Positions 18,549 through 27,900 of a DNA stretch of 43,451 nucleotides are shown here, piece by piece (the first letter of the stretch is position 1; the number at the start of each line of letters is the position of its first letter). Both the position numbers and the translations under genes were made by a program. Below the pieces are notes generated by a model. It had not been told where the DNA came from. It ran no database searches and saw only the letters and a program-made list of their open reading frames with translations. The stretch is taken from the NCBI GenBank assembly GCA_023458555.1, contig JAEWYS010000010.1, forward strand, positions 1 to 43,451, in the 5' to 3' direction. This stretch comes from Bacteroidota bacterium (lineage in GTDB: Bacteria > Bacteroidota > Bacteroidia > Cytophagales > Cytophagaceae).

Positions 18549-19655
18549 TCATTTCTTTACCGCCTTCCTAATTGCCTGAAGATATTTTTCTATGATAATC
18601 TGCTCATTGAATTTTTCTTCGGCCAGAATCCTGCCATTGCTACCCAGTTTTTGCAGATCATTATTGCTAAGTAACAGCATTTTCTCCATTTTGTCGGCAA
18701 GGCTGCTACTATCCTTTTGATTACACAGAAATCCGTTGTATTCATCGACTATTACTTCCGTACACCCGGGTACTCTGCTTGCAATGCAGGGCCTGGACAT
18801 TGCCGCCGCCTCAATAAGTGTTCTGGGGACCCCTTCCCGGTAGGAGGGCAGGACGATACAATGGCTTTGAGCAATCAGGTCGTGAATATTTTCCACAAAT
18901 CCTTTATAAACGATGATATTTTCTCTGATCCATTGATCAAGAATCTGTCTGGTTATCCCAAGTTTTTTGTTATTATCAAGCGCTCCGGCAAGCAGAAATA
19001 TGGTATCAGGGTATTTTTTTCTGACAATCCTCGCGGCTTCTGCAAATTCTACGACTCCTTTATCATACAGAAGTCTGGATGCAAACAGAAATATGAAAGG
19101 TTTAACAGGCGGAAGCTCTTTCGGAGTACAGGCTGAAAGATTGATTCCGCTTCCGGGGAGTACATCAGTGTTCCGCAGAGTGACGATTTTCTGATCAAGA
19201 AATAACTGACGGTCGTCATTGTTCTGAAAAAAAACTGTAGAAGGAAAGCGGAACGCCAGGCGGTACAACCAGACAGCAATTTTCGATATATAATTAGTAT
19301 GCAAAAATACGGTGCCCAGGCCGGATACATTATTTATTGAAGGGATACCGGCAAGTTTTGCAGCAAAGGTTCCGTAGATATTAGGTTTGATTGTATAATG
19401 AAGGATACAGTCCGGCTTAATGGATTTATAAAGACAGTATAAATCAAAAATGAGCCGCAGATCACTTAAGGGGTTAGCGCCCTTCTGCTGCATCTTTACA
19501 GTATGGAAGGTGATATGCTGCTGAATTCTGCCGGAGTATTCGTCATGAGGAGCGATTGCCGTGATCTCTATGCCTTCCTTCCGAAGGCCCTGAATCAAAC
19601 CCATTCGAAAGTTATATATATTCCAGGAGGTGTTGATAACAACGGCTACTCTCAT
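18549..19655 (-). CDS. Glycosyltransferase family 4
   Basis: A 368-residue GT-B fold enzyme. The N-terminal half has the usual opening RVAVVINTSWNIYNFR and a conserved HYTIKPNIYGTFAAKLAGIP (86-105); the C-terminal donor-binding domain carries the EX7E motif EGVPRTLIE (Glu274, Glu282) followed by RPCIASRVPGCTEVI. The pattern is closest to PglA/CapM-like retaining transferases that add a hexosamine to a lipid-linked precursor; the precise sugar is not deducible. It is the first minus-strand gene of the polysaccharide cluster, 94 bases upstream of rfbC, and is divergent from hflX. Confidence 0.9.
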   Translation of the reverse strand: MRVAVVINTSWNIYNFRMGLIQGLRKEGIEITAIAPHDEYSGRIQQHITFHTVKMQQKGANPLSDLRLIFDLYCLYKSIKPDCILHYTIKPNIYGTFAAKLAGIPSINNVSGLGTVFLHTNYISKIAVWLYRLAFRFPSTVFFQNNDDRQLFLDQKIVTLRNTDVLPGSGINLSACTPKELPPVKPFIFLFASRLLYDKGVVEFAEAARIVRKKYPDTIFLLAGALDNNKKLGITRQILDQWIRENIIVYKGFVENIHDLIAQSHCIVLPSYREGVPRTLIEAAAMSRPCIASRVPGCTEVIVDEYNGFLCNQKDSSSLADKMEKMLLLSNNDLQKLGSNGRILAEEKFNEQIIIEKYLQAIRKAVKK

Positions 19656-19686
19656 ATCGAACTATAAAGATACTTTATATTCTGAT

Positions 19687-19714
19687 TTGCTGCCAGCCTG
19701 ATTGGCTAAATTTG
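19687..19714 (+). promoter_or_regulatory. Putative Bacteroidota promoter for hflX
   Basis: A TTG (19687-19689), a 17-base spacer and TAAATTTG (19707-19714) fit the Bacteroidota pattern TTG-N17-23-TAnnTTTG. It points toward hflX, whose chosen ATG is about 180 bases further on, implying a long leader. Confidence 0.45.
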
Positions 19715-19892
19715 TTTATAATGATACGATTGCCGGATATATTTTTGAATTTTAATTAATGTCTGTTGCCTGGAAACGGGTTACCTATAAAATAAAGATC
19801 ATAAGTATTTGATAACACAAAGCGGGATTTCTTTATTTTGGGAAAATATAATTGTCAGAATCCGGAATTGTCACAAGGATAAATCAGAGTTA

Positions 19893-21107
19893 ATGGGAGA
19901 AACATATATTCTTACAGAAAAGAAAACAGAGTCGGCTGTTTTGGTAGCTGTAATCAATCAGCAGCAGAGCGCTGAAAAAGCAGAAGAATATCTTGATGAA
20001 CTTGCTTTTCTGGCGGAGACAGCCGGGATATTAACAGTAAAACGTTTTACTCAGCGTCTGGATAAACCTGACACAAGAACATTTATAGGAAAGGGCAAGC
20101 TGGCTGAAGTACAGTTCTATATTCAGGAAAATGAGGTTGAAACAGTTATTTTTGATGATGATCTGTCGCCTTCGCAATTAAGAAACATTGAAAATACGCT
20201 GAAAATAAAAGTGTATGACCGGAGCCTGCTGATTTTGGATATTTTTCTTCGGCGGGCACAGACGGCTCAGGCAAGAACTCAGGTAGAGCTAGCCCGTTTT
20301 GAATATCTTTTGCCAAGGCTGACAAGAATGTGGACGCACCTTGAAAGACAACGGGGAGGGACGGGTACAAGAGGCGGAGCCGGAGAAAAAGAAATTGAAA
20401 CAGATAAGCGGGCCATACGAAATCAGATAGCCTTATTAAAAGAGAAGCTTAAAAAGATTGAGCGTCAGGCTGCGACCAGAAGAAAATCCAGGTCAGCTGT
20501 TGTTCGCGTGGCTTTGGTTGGATATACCAACGTCGGAAAGTCAACACTTATGACATTGTTAAGCAAATCGGATGTGTTTGCGGAAGATAAACTGTTTGCG
20601 ACAGTTGATTCGACCGTCCGGAAAGTAAATATGGAAAATATTCCGTTTCTGCTTTCTGATACGGTTGGTTTTATCCGTAAGCTTCCACACAGTCTGATAG
20701 AAAGCTTTAAGTCAACTCTGGATGAAGTAAGAGAAGCTGATATACTGCTTCATATAGTTGATGTTGCTCATCCTGCGTATGAGGAGCAGATTGAAGTGGT
20801 AAATAAGACGCTAAAAGAACTAAGTGCATCTGATAAGCCAACCATTCTTGTATTCAACAAGATCGACAGGTTTAGCATGGATGAAGAAGAGGCTTTGGAT
20901 GGAGAGGAAGCGGTATCTCCTCTGGAAAAATTAAAAGCTTCCTATATAGGCAAATCGGATTTCGAGACAGTATTTATTTCTGCATCCAACAGGATAAATA
21001 TTGACGAGCTGCGATCAAAACTGATTGCAAAGGTAAAAGAAAAGCATTATACAATATATCCCAATTACATTCCCGGAGATATAGATATTTCATTTGATGA
21101 AGATTAA
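19893..21107 (+). CDS. hflX: GTPase HflX
   Basis: HflX is a ribosome-associated GTPase that splits stalled 70S ribosomes under stress. From the ATG at 19893 the protein is about 404 residues. The N-terminal HflX domain (about 20-190) includes TRTFIGKGKLAEVQ and the Gly-rich GGTGTRGGAGEKEIETDKR loop. GTPase motifs are G1 GYTNVGKST (about 210), G3 DTVGF (about 256) and G4 NKID (about 321). The frame extends upstream to a TTG at 19809, but the extra 28 residues do not look like HflX, so I prefer the ATG. The gene is followed at once by tRNA-Arg. Confidence 0.93.
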   Translation: MGETYILTEKKTESAVLVAVINQQQSAEKAEEYLDELAFLAETAGILTVKRFTQRLDKPDTRTFIGKGKLAEVQFYIQENEVETVIFDDDLSPSQLRNIENTLKIKVYDRSLLILDIFLRRAQTAQARTQVELARFEYLLPRLTRMWTHLERQRGGTGTRGGAGEKEIETDKRAIRNQIALLKEKLKKIERQAATRRKSRSAVVRVALVGYTNVGKSTLMTLLSKSDVFAEDKLFATVDSTVRKVNMENIPFLLSDTVGFIRKLPHSLIESFKSTLDEVREADILLHIVDVAHPAYEEQIEVVNKTLKELSASDKPTILVFNKIDRFSMDEEEALDGEEAVSPLEKLKASYIGKSDFETVFISASNRINIDELRSKLIAKVKEKHYTIYPNYIPGDIDISFDED

Positions 21108-21130
21108 GAAGATATCTGCAGAAGAAGGTA

Positions 21131-21161
21131 TTGATAAAGCTTTCTAAAATCCTTACCTTTG
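21131..21161 (+). promoter_or_regulatory. Putative Bacteroidota promoter for tRNA-Arg
   Basis: TTG (21131-21133), a 20-base spacer and TACCTTTG (21154-21161) match TTG-N17-23-TAnnTTTG exactly. The mature tRNA begins 17 bases after the -7 element, leaving a short 5' leader. Confidence 0.65.
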
Positions 21162-21177
21162 CATGGCTTTTCCAAAT

Positions 21178-21249
21178 GGTCTCATAGTTCAACGGATAGA
21201 ATAGGAGTTTCCTAAACTCTAGATCCAGGTTCGATTCCTGGTGAGACCA
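21178..21249 (+). tRNA. tRNA-Arg (anticodon CCT)
   Basis: A 72-base cloverleaf. The acceptor stem GGTCTCA/TGAGACC is seven perfect pairs with discriminator A. The D arm is GTTC/GAAT, the anticodon arm GGAGT/ACTCT with loop TTCCTAA (anticodon CCT, reading AGG), the variable loop AGAT, and the T arm CCAGG/CCTGG with loop TTCGATT. The 3' CCA is not encoded. It lies 70 bases after hflX and 667 bases before the Tc toxin locus; tRNA genes are frequent integration targets, but I found no repeat of its 3' end elsewhere in the window. Confidence 0.97.
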
Positions 21250-21311
21250 CATTTTTTATCAGTAAGGCCTTTCTTTGAGTATTCCGGCAAAACGTCCTGT
21301 TATTGATTCTG

Positions 21312-21374
21312 AGCTACTACCTATATCAATATAGGATTAGGAGAGGCATCCTGTCTTGAACTTCTATAGTAGCT
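21312..21374. other. Nested inverted-repeat (possible structured RNA) element
   Basis: An outer 8-base stem, AGCTACTA (21312-21319) with TAGTAGCT (21367-21374), encloses a perfect hairpin, CCTATA (21320-21325) with TATAGG (21330-21335) on a TCAA loop, and a second small hairpin, AGGA (21339-21342) with TCCT (21349-21352). The layout resembles a multi-branch RNA. I know no family for it; a DNA-level recombination remnant is an alternative. Confidence 0.4.
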
Positions 21375-21440
21375 GCCGCTTTCAAGAGCCAATTCTGACA
21401 GATTAACCTTCTGTTTCCGTATTGTTGCAGGTGCCGGGTT

Positions 21441-21548
21441 TTAATTTTTCTTACATCCTGCCATACCGGCTAGCAGAAAGATGACAATTCCTATTATTGA
21501 TACATTGCTCAATGTTATGGATAAATAAGCCGTAAAGATAAACGGCAT
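21441..21548 (-). CDS. Possible 35-residue lipoprotein-like peptide
   Basis: A short frame starting MPFIFTAYL and ending in IFLLAGMAGCKKN. It is essentially one hydrophobic segment followed by a lipobox-like MAGC and three further residues, as in a lipoprotein whose mature part is only CKKN. There is no clear ribosome-binding site. It is isolated in the region upstream of the toxin locus. It could be chance, a toxin-like membrane peptide, an entericidin-like small lipoprotein or the remnant of a longer gene. Confidence 0.25.
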   Translation of the reverse strand: MPFIFTAYLSITLSNVSIIGIVIFLLAGMAGCKKN

Positions 21549-21821
21549 GAATGATCAAATTTATTGTTATATAATGTTTGGACGCTTAATAAGCTGTTTA
21601 CAGGTTATACATGAGGTGATTAATCGTTGCATATATAATTTGACTCCTAATTATTAGCATATCTTTATGGCGTAATTATTTTTTAAAATATTTACGATTA
21701 TTTAATATTTAATTTACTGTTTATGATTAAATTATATTTATATAATTGAAATTATTGTTTGATTTTTAGTGTAATATAATAGTGTTTTTTTGCATTAAAA
21801 CTCGTTAGAATTTTTACATAT

Positions 21822-21856
21822 TTGTTACAAATCTTATGTGGGTGATGTATTTTTTG
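21822..21856 (+). promoter_or_regulatory. Near-consensus promoter upstream of TcA
   Basis: TTG (21822-21824), a 23-base spacer and TATTTTTTG (21848-21856) resemble the Bacteroidota promoter, but with three bases instead of two between TA and TTTG. It ends 60 bases before the TcA start, a sensible distance. The match is imperfect. Confidence 0.3.
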
Positions 21857-21916
21857 AAATATAATTATTTTCATGAGAAATACTTTTTTAATGATTTTTA
21901 ACACCAAAAAAGCAGC

Positions 21917-24900
21917 ATGACAACCTGGAATGATTTCAGAAATGATTATTTCTCACCCGATGAACTTAATTATATTGATCAGATAATCAGTATTGTTCAA
22001 AGTAAATATCCGACTTCTTTTACCTCCGGGCGCTTTTCCGATATGGTTACAGTCTCTGAGCGAGATGTGCAGGAAGCGCTGGCGACTCAGAATAATCTTA
22101 ATGTGCTTAATACGCATTTTGCTACTTTTTTTCTTTCGAAGAAAGATGAGGTGCCTTCTGGGGGAACAAATGCCGAAAAGTGGGAAAATTTTAAGAAGCT
22201 ATTTGATTATGATTATCAAGATGTTATAAATGTGTTGGTAGATGAAATTCGGTTACCTCATAACGGTTACGATAGTTTTGATACATTTAAAAATAGCGCG
22301 ACGCCGGCTTCCATTGCGGCTATTATGGCGGTGAAGTCTCGTCACTGGTTTTTTTATCAGTTGCTGGGGACTCTGTTTGCCGGTAGAGTAAAGCGGGCTA
22401 CAGATGGTTATAACGTGTTAGAGAATCTGGTTGATGTCTCTGAGCGTGACGCTTATATCAAGCTTTTAGACCGTTTTTCTAACCTTCCCGATTATGATGT
22501 TTTTGAAAAGCTGTTGTTGGTTCCTCAAAGTTCACTTGCAAATAGTTTCTATACGTACTTTCAATTATATCCATGGTACAGTTCCGGATATGGAAATAGT
22601 GAATATCTGACATTTCTGATCAAGCAGCTGATACAGCGTATCAGGCAGTTTATTGAATTGAATCAGGGAGGGAATGAGCTGGAAGCAAGCGTTATAAGCT
22701 CTTTCCGTGAGGGATTGAAAAAGGCATATTCAAAGCTGTATTATAGTCTCGAGGATGCAGGGTTGATCGGCTCAATGGAGGATTTGCTGAATTTTCCTCA
22801 TTTTACAGGATATATTCACGGTGATACTGTTGCAGGGGGACAGAAATTGGGTTTTCAGCTTCAACCCAACCCGCGGTTTGAAGAAGGAGTGAAAGGCTGG
22901 TATCGGGGTCCTGGCGGTCTTCCTATTTATCCTGAGCTCATTCATGATGGCGCATTCCGGATTACTGAGAATGCATTGTTTTCCTCTCATGTTCTGGAAA
23001 GTGGCCAAACCTATCAGGTTGAGTTTGATGTAGTGCGGATTTCTTCTGTCTCGGCCATGACGATACAGAACGGTTCTGAGGCGATCGATATCGATATCAG
23101 CCTGGGGCATTATACGCGGACTATTGTCGCAGACGCTTCCAACCTTACTTTTTTCAGGAAAACAGGTAGCGGGTACTTTGATATCAGCAATATTGAGATC
23201 AGGCAGGAGAGAGCGCTGCCAAGCCCGGGGATATATGTAGAACAGGAAGCCTCTGTATCTCAGGGAAAAATCTACAGACTGGAATTATCTGGCCTTACAG
23301 AAGACAGCAGCTGGAGTGACCAGTATTGGTTAGCATTGGAGGGCTCTTCCGAGATTATCAGAATACCTAAGACATCTGGTAATGATAAGGAGGCTCTTGT
23401 TGATGCTATCAATCTGCAGGCAGCTGACTCGGAAAGTGATTGGGCCGGATACAGCGCTTCGCTTATTTCAAATGTTTTGTCAGTTACCGGTCCTGAGGCT
23501 GTAGATTATACCTTAGCTTGGGTCAGCTTACGAAGTATAGTTCTTTCTTTACCTTCGAGTCATGACTTTTATAAGTTTCTTGCAGAGGATATCACGAATT
23601 TATCTGAGGATGTATACAAGTCCATAGTATCAAAATACAGACTTTCCGGGCAGCTGGTAAATATAAATGCACAGGGAAGAACTCCTGCTTTTTTAAGAGT
23701 AAATCTGACAGATTTAGATGCAAGGCCCTATCCAAAAAATTTAGGAAGTGAATTTTCAACTGGAGAAGGATATTTCAGCTTTGAATATGAAGTTACTACT
23801 CCATATACCGATCCCCGGAATTTAATGATAGAGGTTTTTGATGGAGTTTCGATTGCAAAACAATATTTCTCACATACAGTCGGAGATCAGGAAACCGCTG
23901 TAATTTCTATACCATATTATCCTCCGGTCGCATCCGATAGTAATATTTCTATTCAGACTGTTGTGGACACGATAAGTCTGGAATTACCCTCCGGCTTTAT
24001 GTCGTATCTGAATGCAAAAGGTATTCGTCTGTTAAAGGATATCCGAACGGCTGGTGGATTGGCATTTCTGGAAGATTTGCCGGTATCACCGGAGGATCCG
24101 GCAGTTGTAACCCTTGACGCTCATGCTTCGCTCAATCTGGTTTCGACAAATATCTTGTCCAACCAGGCAATGATTGAGGAAGGATATACCACTCCGCTGG
24201 CTATAGGGCAGGCTACCCGATCAGAAATGGTGACAATACAGGAAGCGAATAATGTGGGAAGCTTTAATGCGTCATCTGTTTACTATATATCCAGGTCTTA
24301 TGGTGCTTTATTGCAGAGTCTGATTTCCGGGCACCTTACTTCCAAGGCGAATAATTATGTGCCCGGGCAGCTGTCAGATGAGCTGGATCCGGTGTTTGAG
24401 GAGGCCTGTATATGCCAGGATTGCAATACCGCAGTAAGTCCCCTTGCCTATCTTACAGATTTGATCAACTATACCCTGGCCCATGTCAGAAACAATAATC
24501 AGGCGATTGATATTAATTTTCTGGAAACAACCTTTTATCAGGAGCTTAGCGATTTACCTTATCTCTGCGGGCAGACAGAGGAGCTGGTATGTCAGCAGCG
24601 TCTGGCGATTGAGGTTATGCGCCGATACCTGAATGCCCGTACACTGGCGCCTGAAAAATATGCCCAGCTGTCAGAGGATACGGCTCAATACTGCTTTAGT
24701 GTATACCGGACTCTGCTCACTCAGCTCGGCACGAGTTATGAGCAAATAAGGAGCTATCGTTTTGCTGATTTTGAAATGCGGCAGGAGCTGGCCAATCGTC
24801 TCCATTTTCCCATTTCAGAGGAGTTTGATCCTTTTGAGTTTCTGTTCCTGGAGCAGGATGCACTGCTGGAGGAGCATCGTCTTACTGAAGCCAATCTGGA

Positions 24901-27900
24901 AAAACTGTTCGGTTTTGTTGATTCTACCCGGGACCCGTTTTCAACGGGCGTACTATTTGGTGATCAGGATCAGCTGGTAATCCGGTGGATTTTTAAAGGA
25001 GTGAAGTACAGGCATAATACGGATGAAAACGGCTTTATTTATCTTAAGGTGTCAGATTCTCCCGATGAGGTATATTTGTACAACGATGCTGCAAGGGAGA
25101 GTGCCTCGCTGATCGGTATTGCTACGGAGGCTGGTCGCCCGGGTGTTCTGCAAATCACTCCGCTTAATGAAAGTGAGCTAAGCGGGGAATTGTATCTTGA
25201 CAGCTACACAGATACTTCTTCTATATATGTATCAGTGCTCCCGATGGTACTATGCTGGCGCCTGTCACGAAACAGGGAGCAATGGCTGGAATCAGACTGG
25301 CCTGCCAACCCTTATCTTGACAGAGAGCTACCCATTATTGATCCTGATATAATCGGCCCGGATGATTTCCGGAAACCGGATCCGGATCAGAACGATGCTT
25401 TCAAGGTTTGGAAGAACCGCAGAGGGTGGGTAGACGGATTGCTGACGTTGTTTGAAGATGAGCAGCCTCAGGTGTCGGCGATGGTCGACCTGCTTGCCGA
25501 AGAATTTACCTATACAAGACTTGATTCCCAGAGCCTGGTGGTACGGTGCTGGTCCACCGTAAAGACCTTTGAAGATTTACAAGCTATTTACCGTAAGCTT
25601 AAAAGCTCAGACCAGTCTGAAAATGACGAAGCTCAGAATGAAATCACCGATCTGTACCTTAGTACAGAAAGCTTTGTAAGACTGTATCAGCTGTACAACA
25701 AGACAGTGGTAAATGACAGCAAAGGACTGATCGTCCGGTTGCATCAGGCTGCTTCTGCAGGTAATCCTCAGATTACCCATCTTATTCCTGCCACGGTACG
25801 CGCGGGAGACCGCTTTGTGCTTTCGATGCCGGGCAAGGCAGATATTGAGTATGAGGCCATAAGCGATCTGCTGGCGGATCTTCTGGAGGGTTTAGAGCCG
25901 GAGTTTGTTGCCAAATCCTGGGATATCGAAGCGGAAGTAAGCTCCGTAGGAGAATACCTTATACTAACAGGAGCAGTCAATACTCCTTTTACCGTAAAGA
26001 CTAAAACCTGCCGGGTACCTGACAGTGAGGAGCTGAAAGAACTGGTATCCATACTTGCCCAGGCAGTAAAGGCACGCTTTTATGACTTCTGGATTAGTGA
26101 AGAGCAAAATGTACTGGCACTCTCCCTGGATAATCTTATTTTCTGGCCGGCAACCTATTCCCCTCTTGTAGGATATTGGGGGCCTCATCCTGCAAGCACT
26201 CCGATGGAGCCTCTGATTGATCCGGGACAGGTTAACTTTGAGGATATTGCAGGATACTATATTGCCGAAGAAGCACGTACGCTATACAAAGACAGGCAGG
26301 AAATACTTCAAAGCAGCTATAGCATGCTTAACGGAGTTTTTGTGTCAGATGGCTTTGAAAGTCTGCTGGAAACAGCATTGGGCTCGTCTTATCTGGGCCC
26401 CTACGATAGTCTGGAAACCTTGTTATTCGATCTGGAACAGACGGCAGACCCGCAAAAGTCAGCAGATGCGGAAACGTATATAACTGATGATCTGCATATG
26501 TCGACCGATGAGTTTCGCTATCTTATGCAGTTTCGGGAAAAGAACAATGATCCGAATGCATCAGCGATGACATCGGATGAGATAAATTCATTAGTATCTG
26601 TTCTTGCGAAGGCTTATAAAATTAATGAGCTAAACCCCGGCTGGATAGATGAAGAGGATACGGCTGATTTTACCTACTGGCAGATATTCCGGCTGGCATT
26701 GCCTCAATGGCGGAGTTCGCGGCAAGGAAGAGCCGTATGGGAAAAAGCATTGGCATTGTCGATGCGCACGCCGGCTATCGAACCGGATTATATACGTCCG
26801 GATTTTCTCAAATCCATTGATAATGTAAGCCCGGCATTCGTATTATGGAAACAGCGGAAGCAGGCGATTGATTATCTGCTGGAGTCAATACGGGATACGC
26901 GTGAGACGCATTCACAAAGTGGCACGGACCTGGAAGCTTTTGATCTGATTGTTAACAACTACATAGTTGCTACCAGCAATTCAGGCCGGCTGCGTATCTT
27001 GTATGAGGCTGCTCAGGCAGGAGAGGATGTGCTGGGAGAGATCCGGCAGCTCAATCTGAGTTATGAGGCGCTGGAGTATCTGATGGTGATCAGGGATGTG
27101 CTTTCGGAAGGTGGTACCTCCGTACTGGCAGAAGAGTGGGATGCCGTATATTCTATTCTGGCCAGAGCCGGTAAGGAACGCCAGTACTACAGCTGGCTTA
27201 GAGAGGAGCAGACGGCTGCGATCGCCTTATCTCCGGATTTCTTCAGAGTTTCCGGATATGCCCGGGATACGTTTATGAAACTCAGGGATCAGGCTATCGT
27301 AAGCTGGCGCGTCAATCTGCAACGAAAACGGGACTGGCTGGACAAGTTGGAGGCCCGTATTACCTCTGATGATAATCAGCATACATTTGTTTCGGAAATA
27401 GTAGACAAAGCAGAAGAAAATGCGCTGTTTGCATTGCGTGACGCTCTTATCCGCGCGTCGCTGGTCTTCAATGAAACTTTTGAGGACAAGCGTACCTACC
27501 TGACCAAGAAGCTTCTGATTGACATGAAAAACAACTGCTGTCAGAAGACTACCCGTATAGCTCAGGGAATGGAAGCGCTGCAGCTGATGCTCTTTTCCAT
27601 ACGGACAGGCCTGTTGGCTGATGAATATCCGAAGCTAAAAATATTTTCCGACTATTTTGACAAAGAATGGGAATGGATTGGTTCCTATGCCACCTGGCGC
27701 TCCGCCATGTTTATCCAGCTGTATCCCGAAAATGTACTGCATCCCTCTTTCAAAAAGCAAAGTTCCGGAGCTTACCGGGAGCTGGTGGAAGCAGTGCAAA
27801 ATGATCAGCGATTTACTCCGGCCAGAGCTATCCAGCTGGCTAAGGAGTATTTTGACTATCTCAAGGATCTGAATAGCATGAAGCTGGTAGCTCATTGCAG

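Larger units (their letters stand above)
21250..21916. other. AT-rich intergenic region before the Tc toxin locus
   Basis: This 667-base stretch has no convincing large gene. The first part holds a nested inverted repeat (21312-21374) and a possible 35-codon minus-strand ORF. From about 21,560 onward it is strongly AT-rich, with runs of T and A, which would favour bent DNA and promoter activity. One near-promoter at about 21,640-21,667 (TTG, 17-base spacer, TATCTTTA) differs from the consensus by one base. I see no insertion sequence or CRISPR. Confidence 0.7.

Noticed and set aside
19809..19892. A longer HflX beginning at a TTG codon.
   Set aside because: The 28 extra residues do not resemble the family, and a normal ATG at 19893 gives a standard HflX N-terminus.
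21178..21249. An integrative element with attachment sites at tRNA-Arg.
   Set aside because: No integrase gene and no second copy of the tRNA 3' end were found within the window, so it is not listed as a feature.
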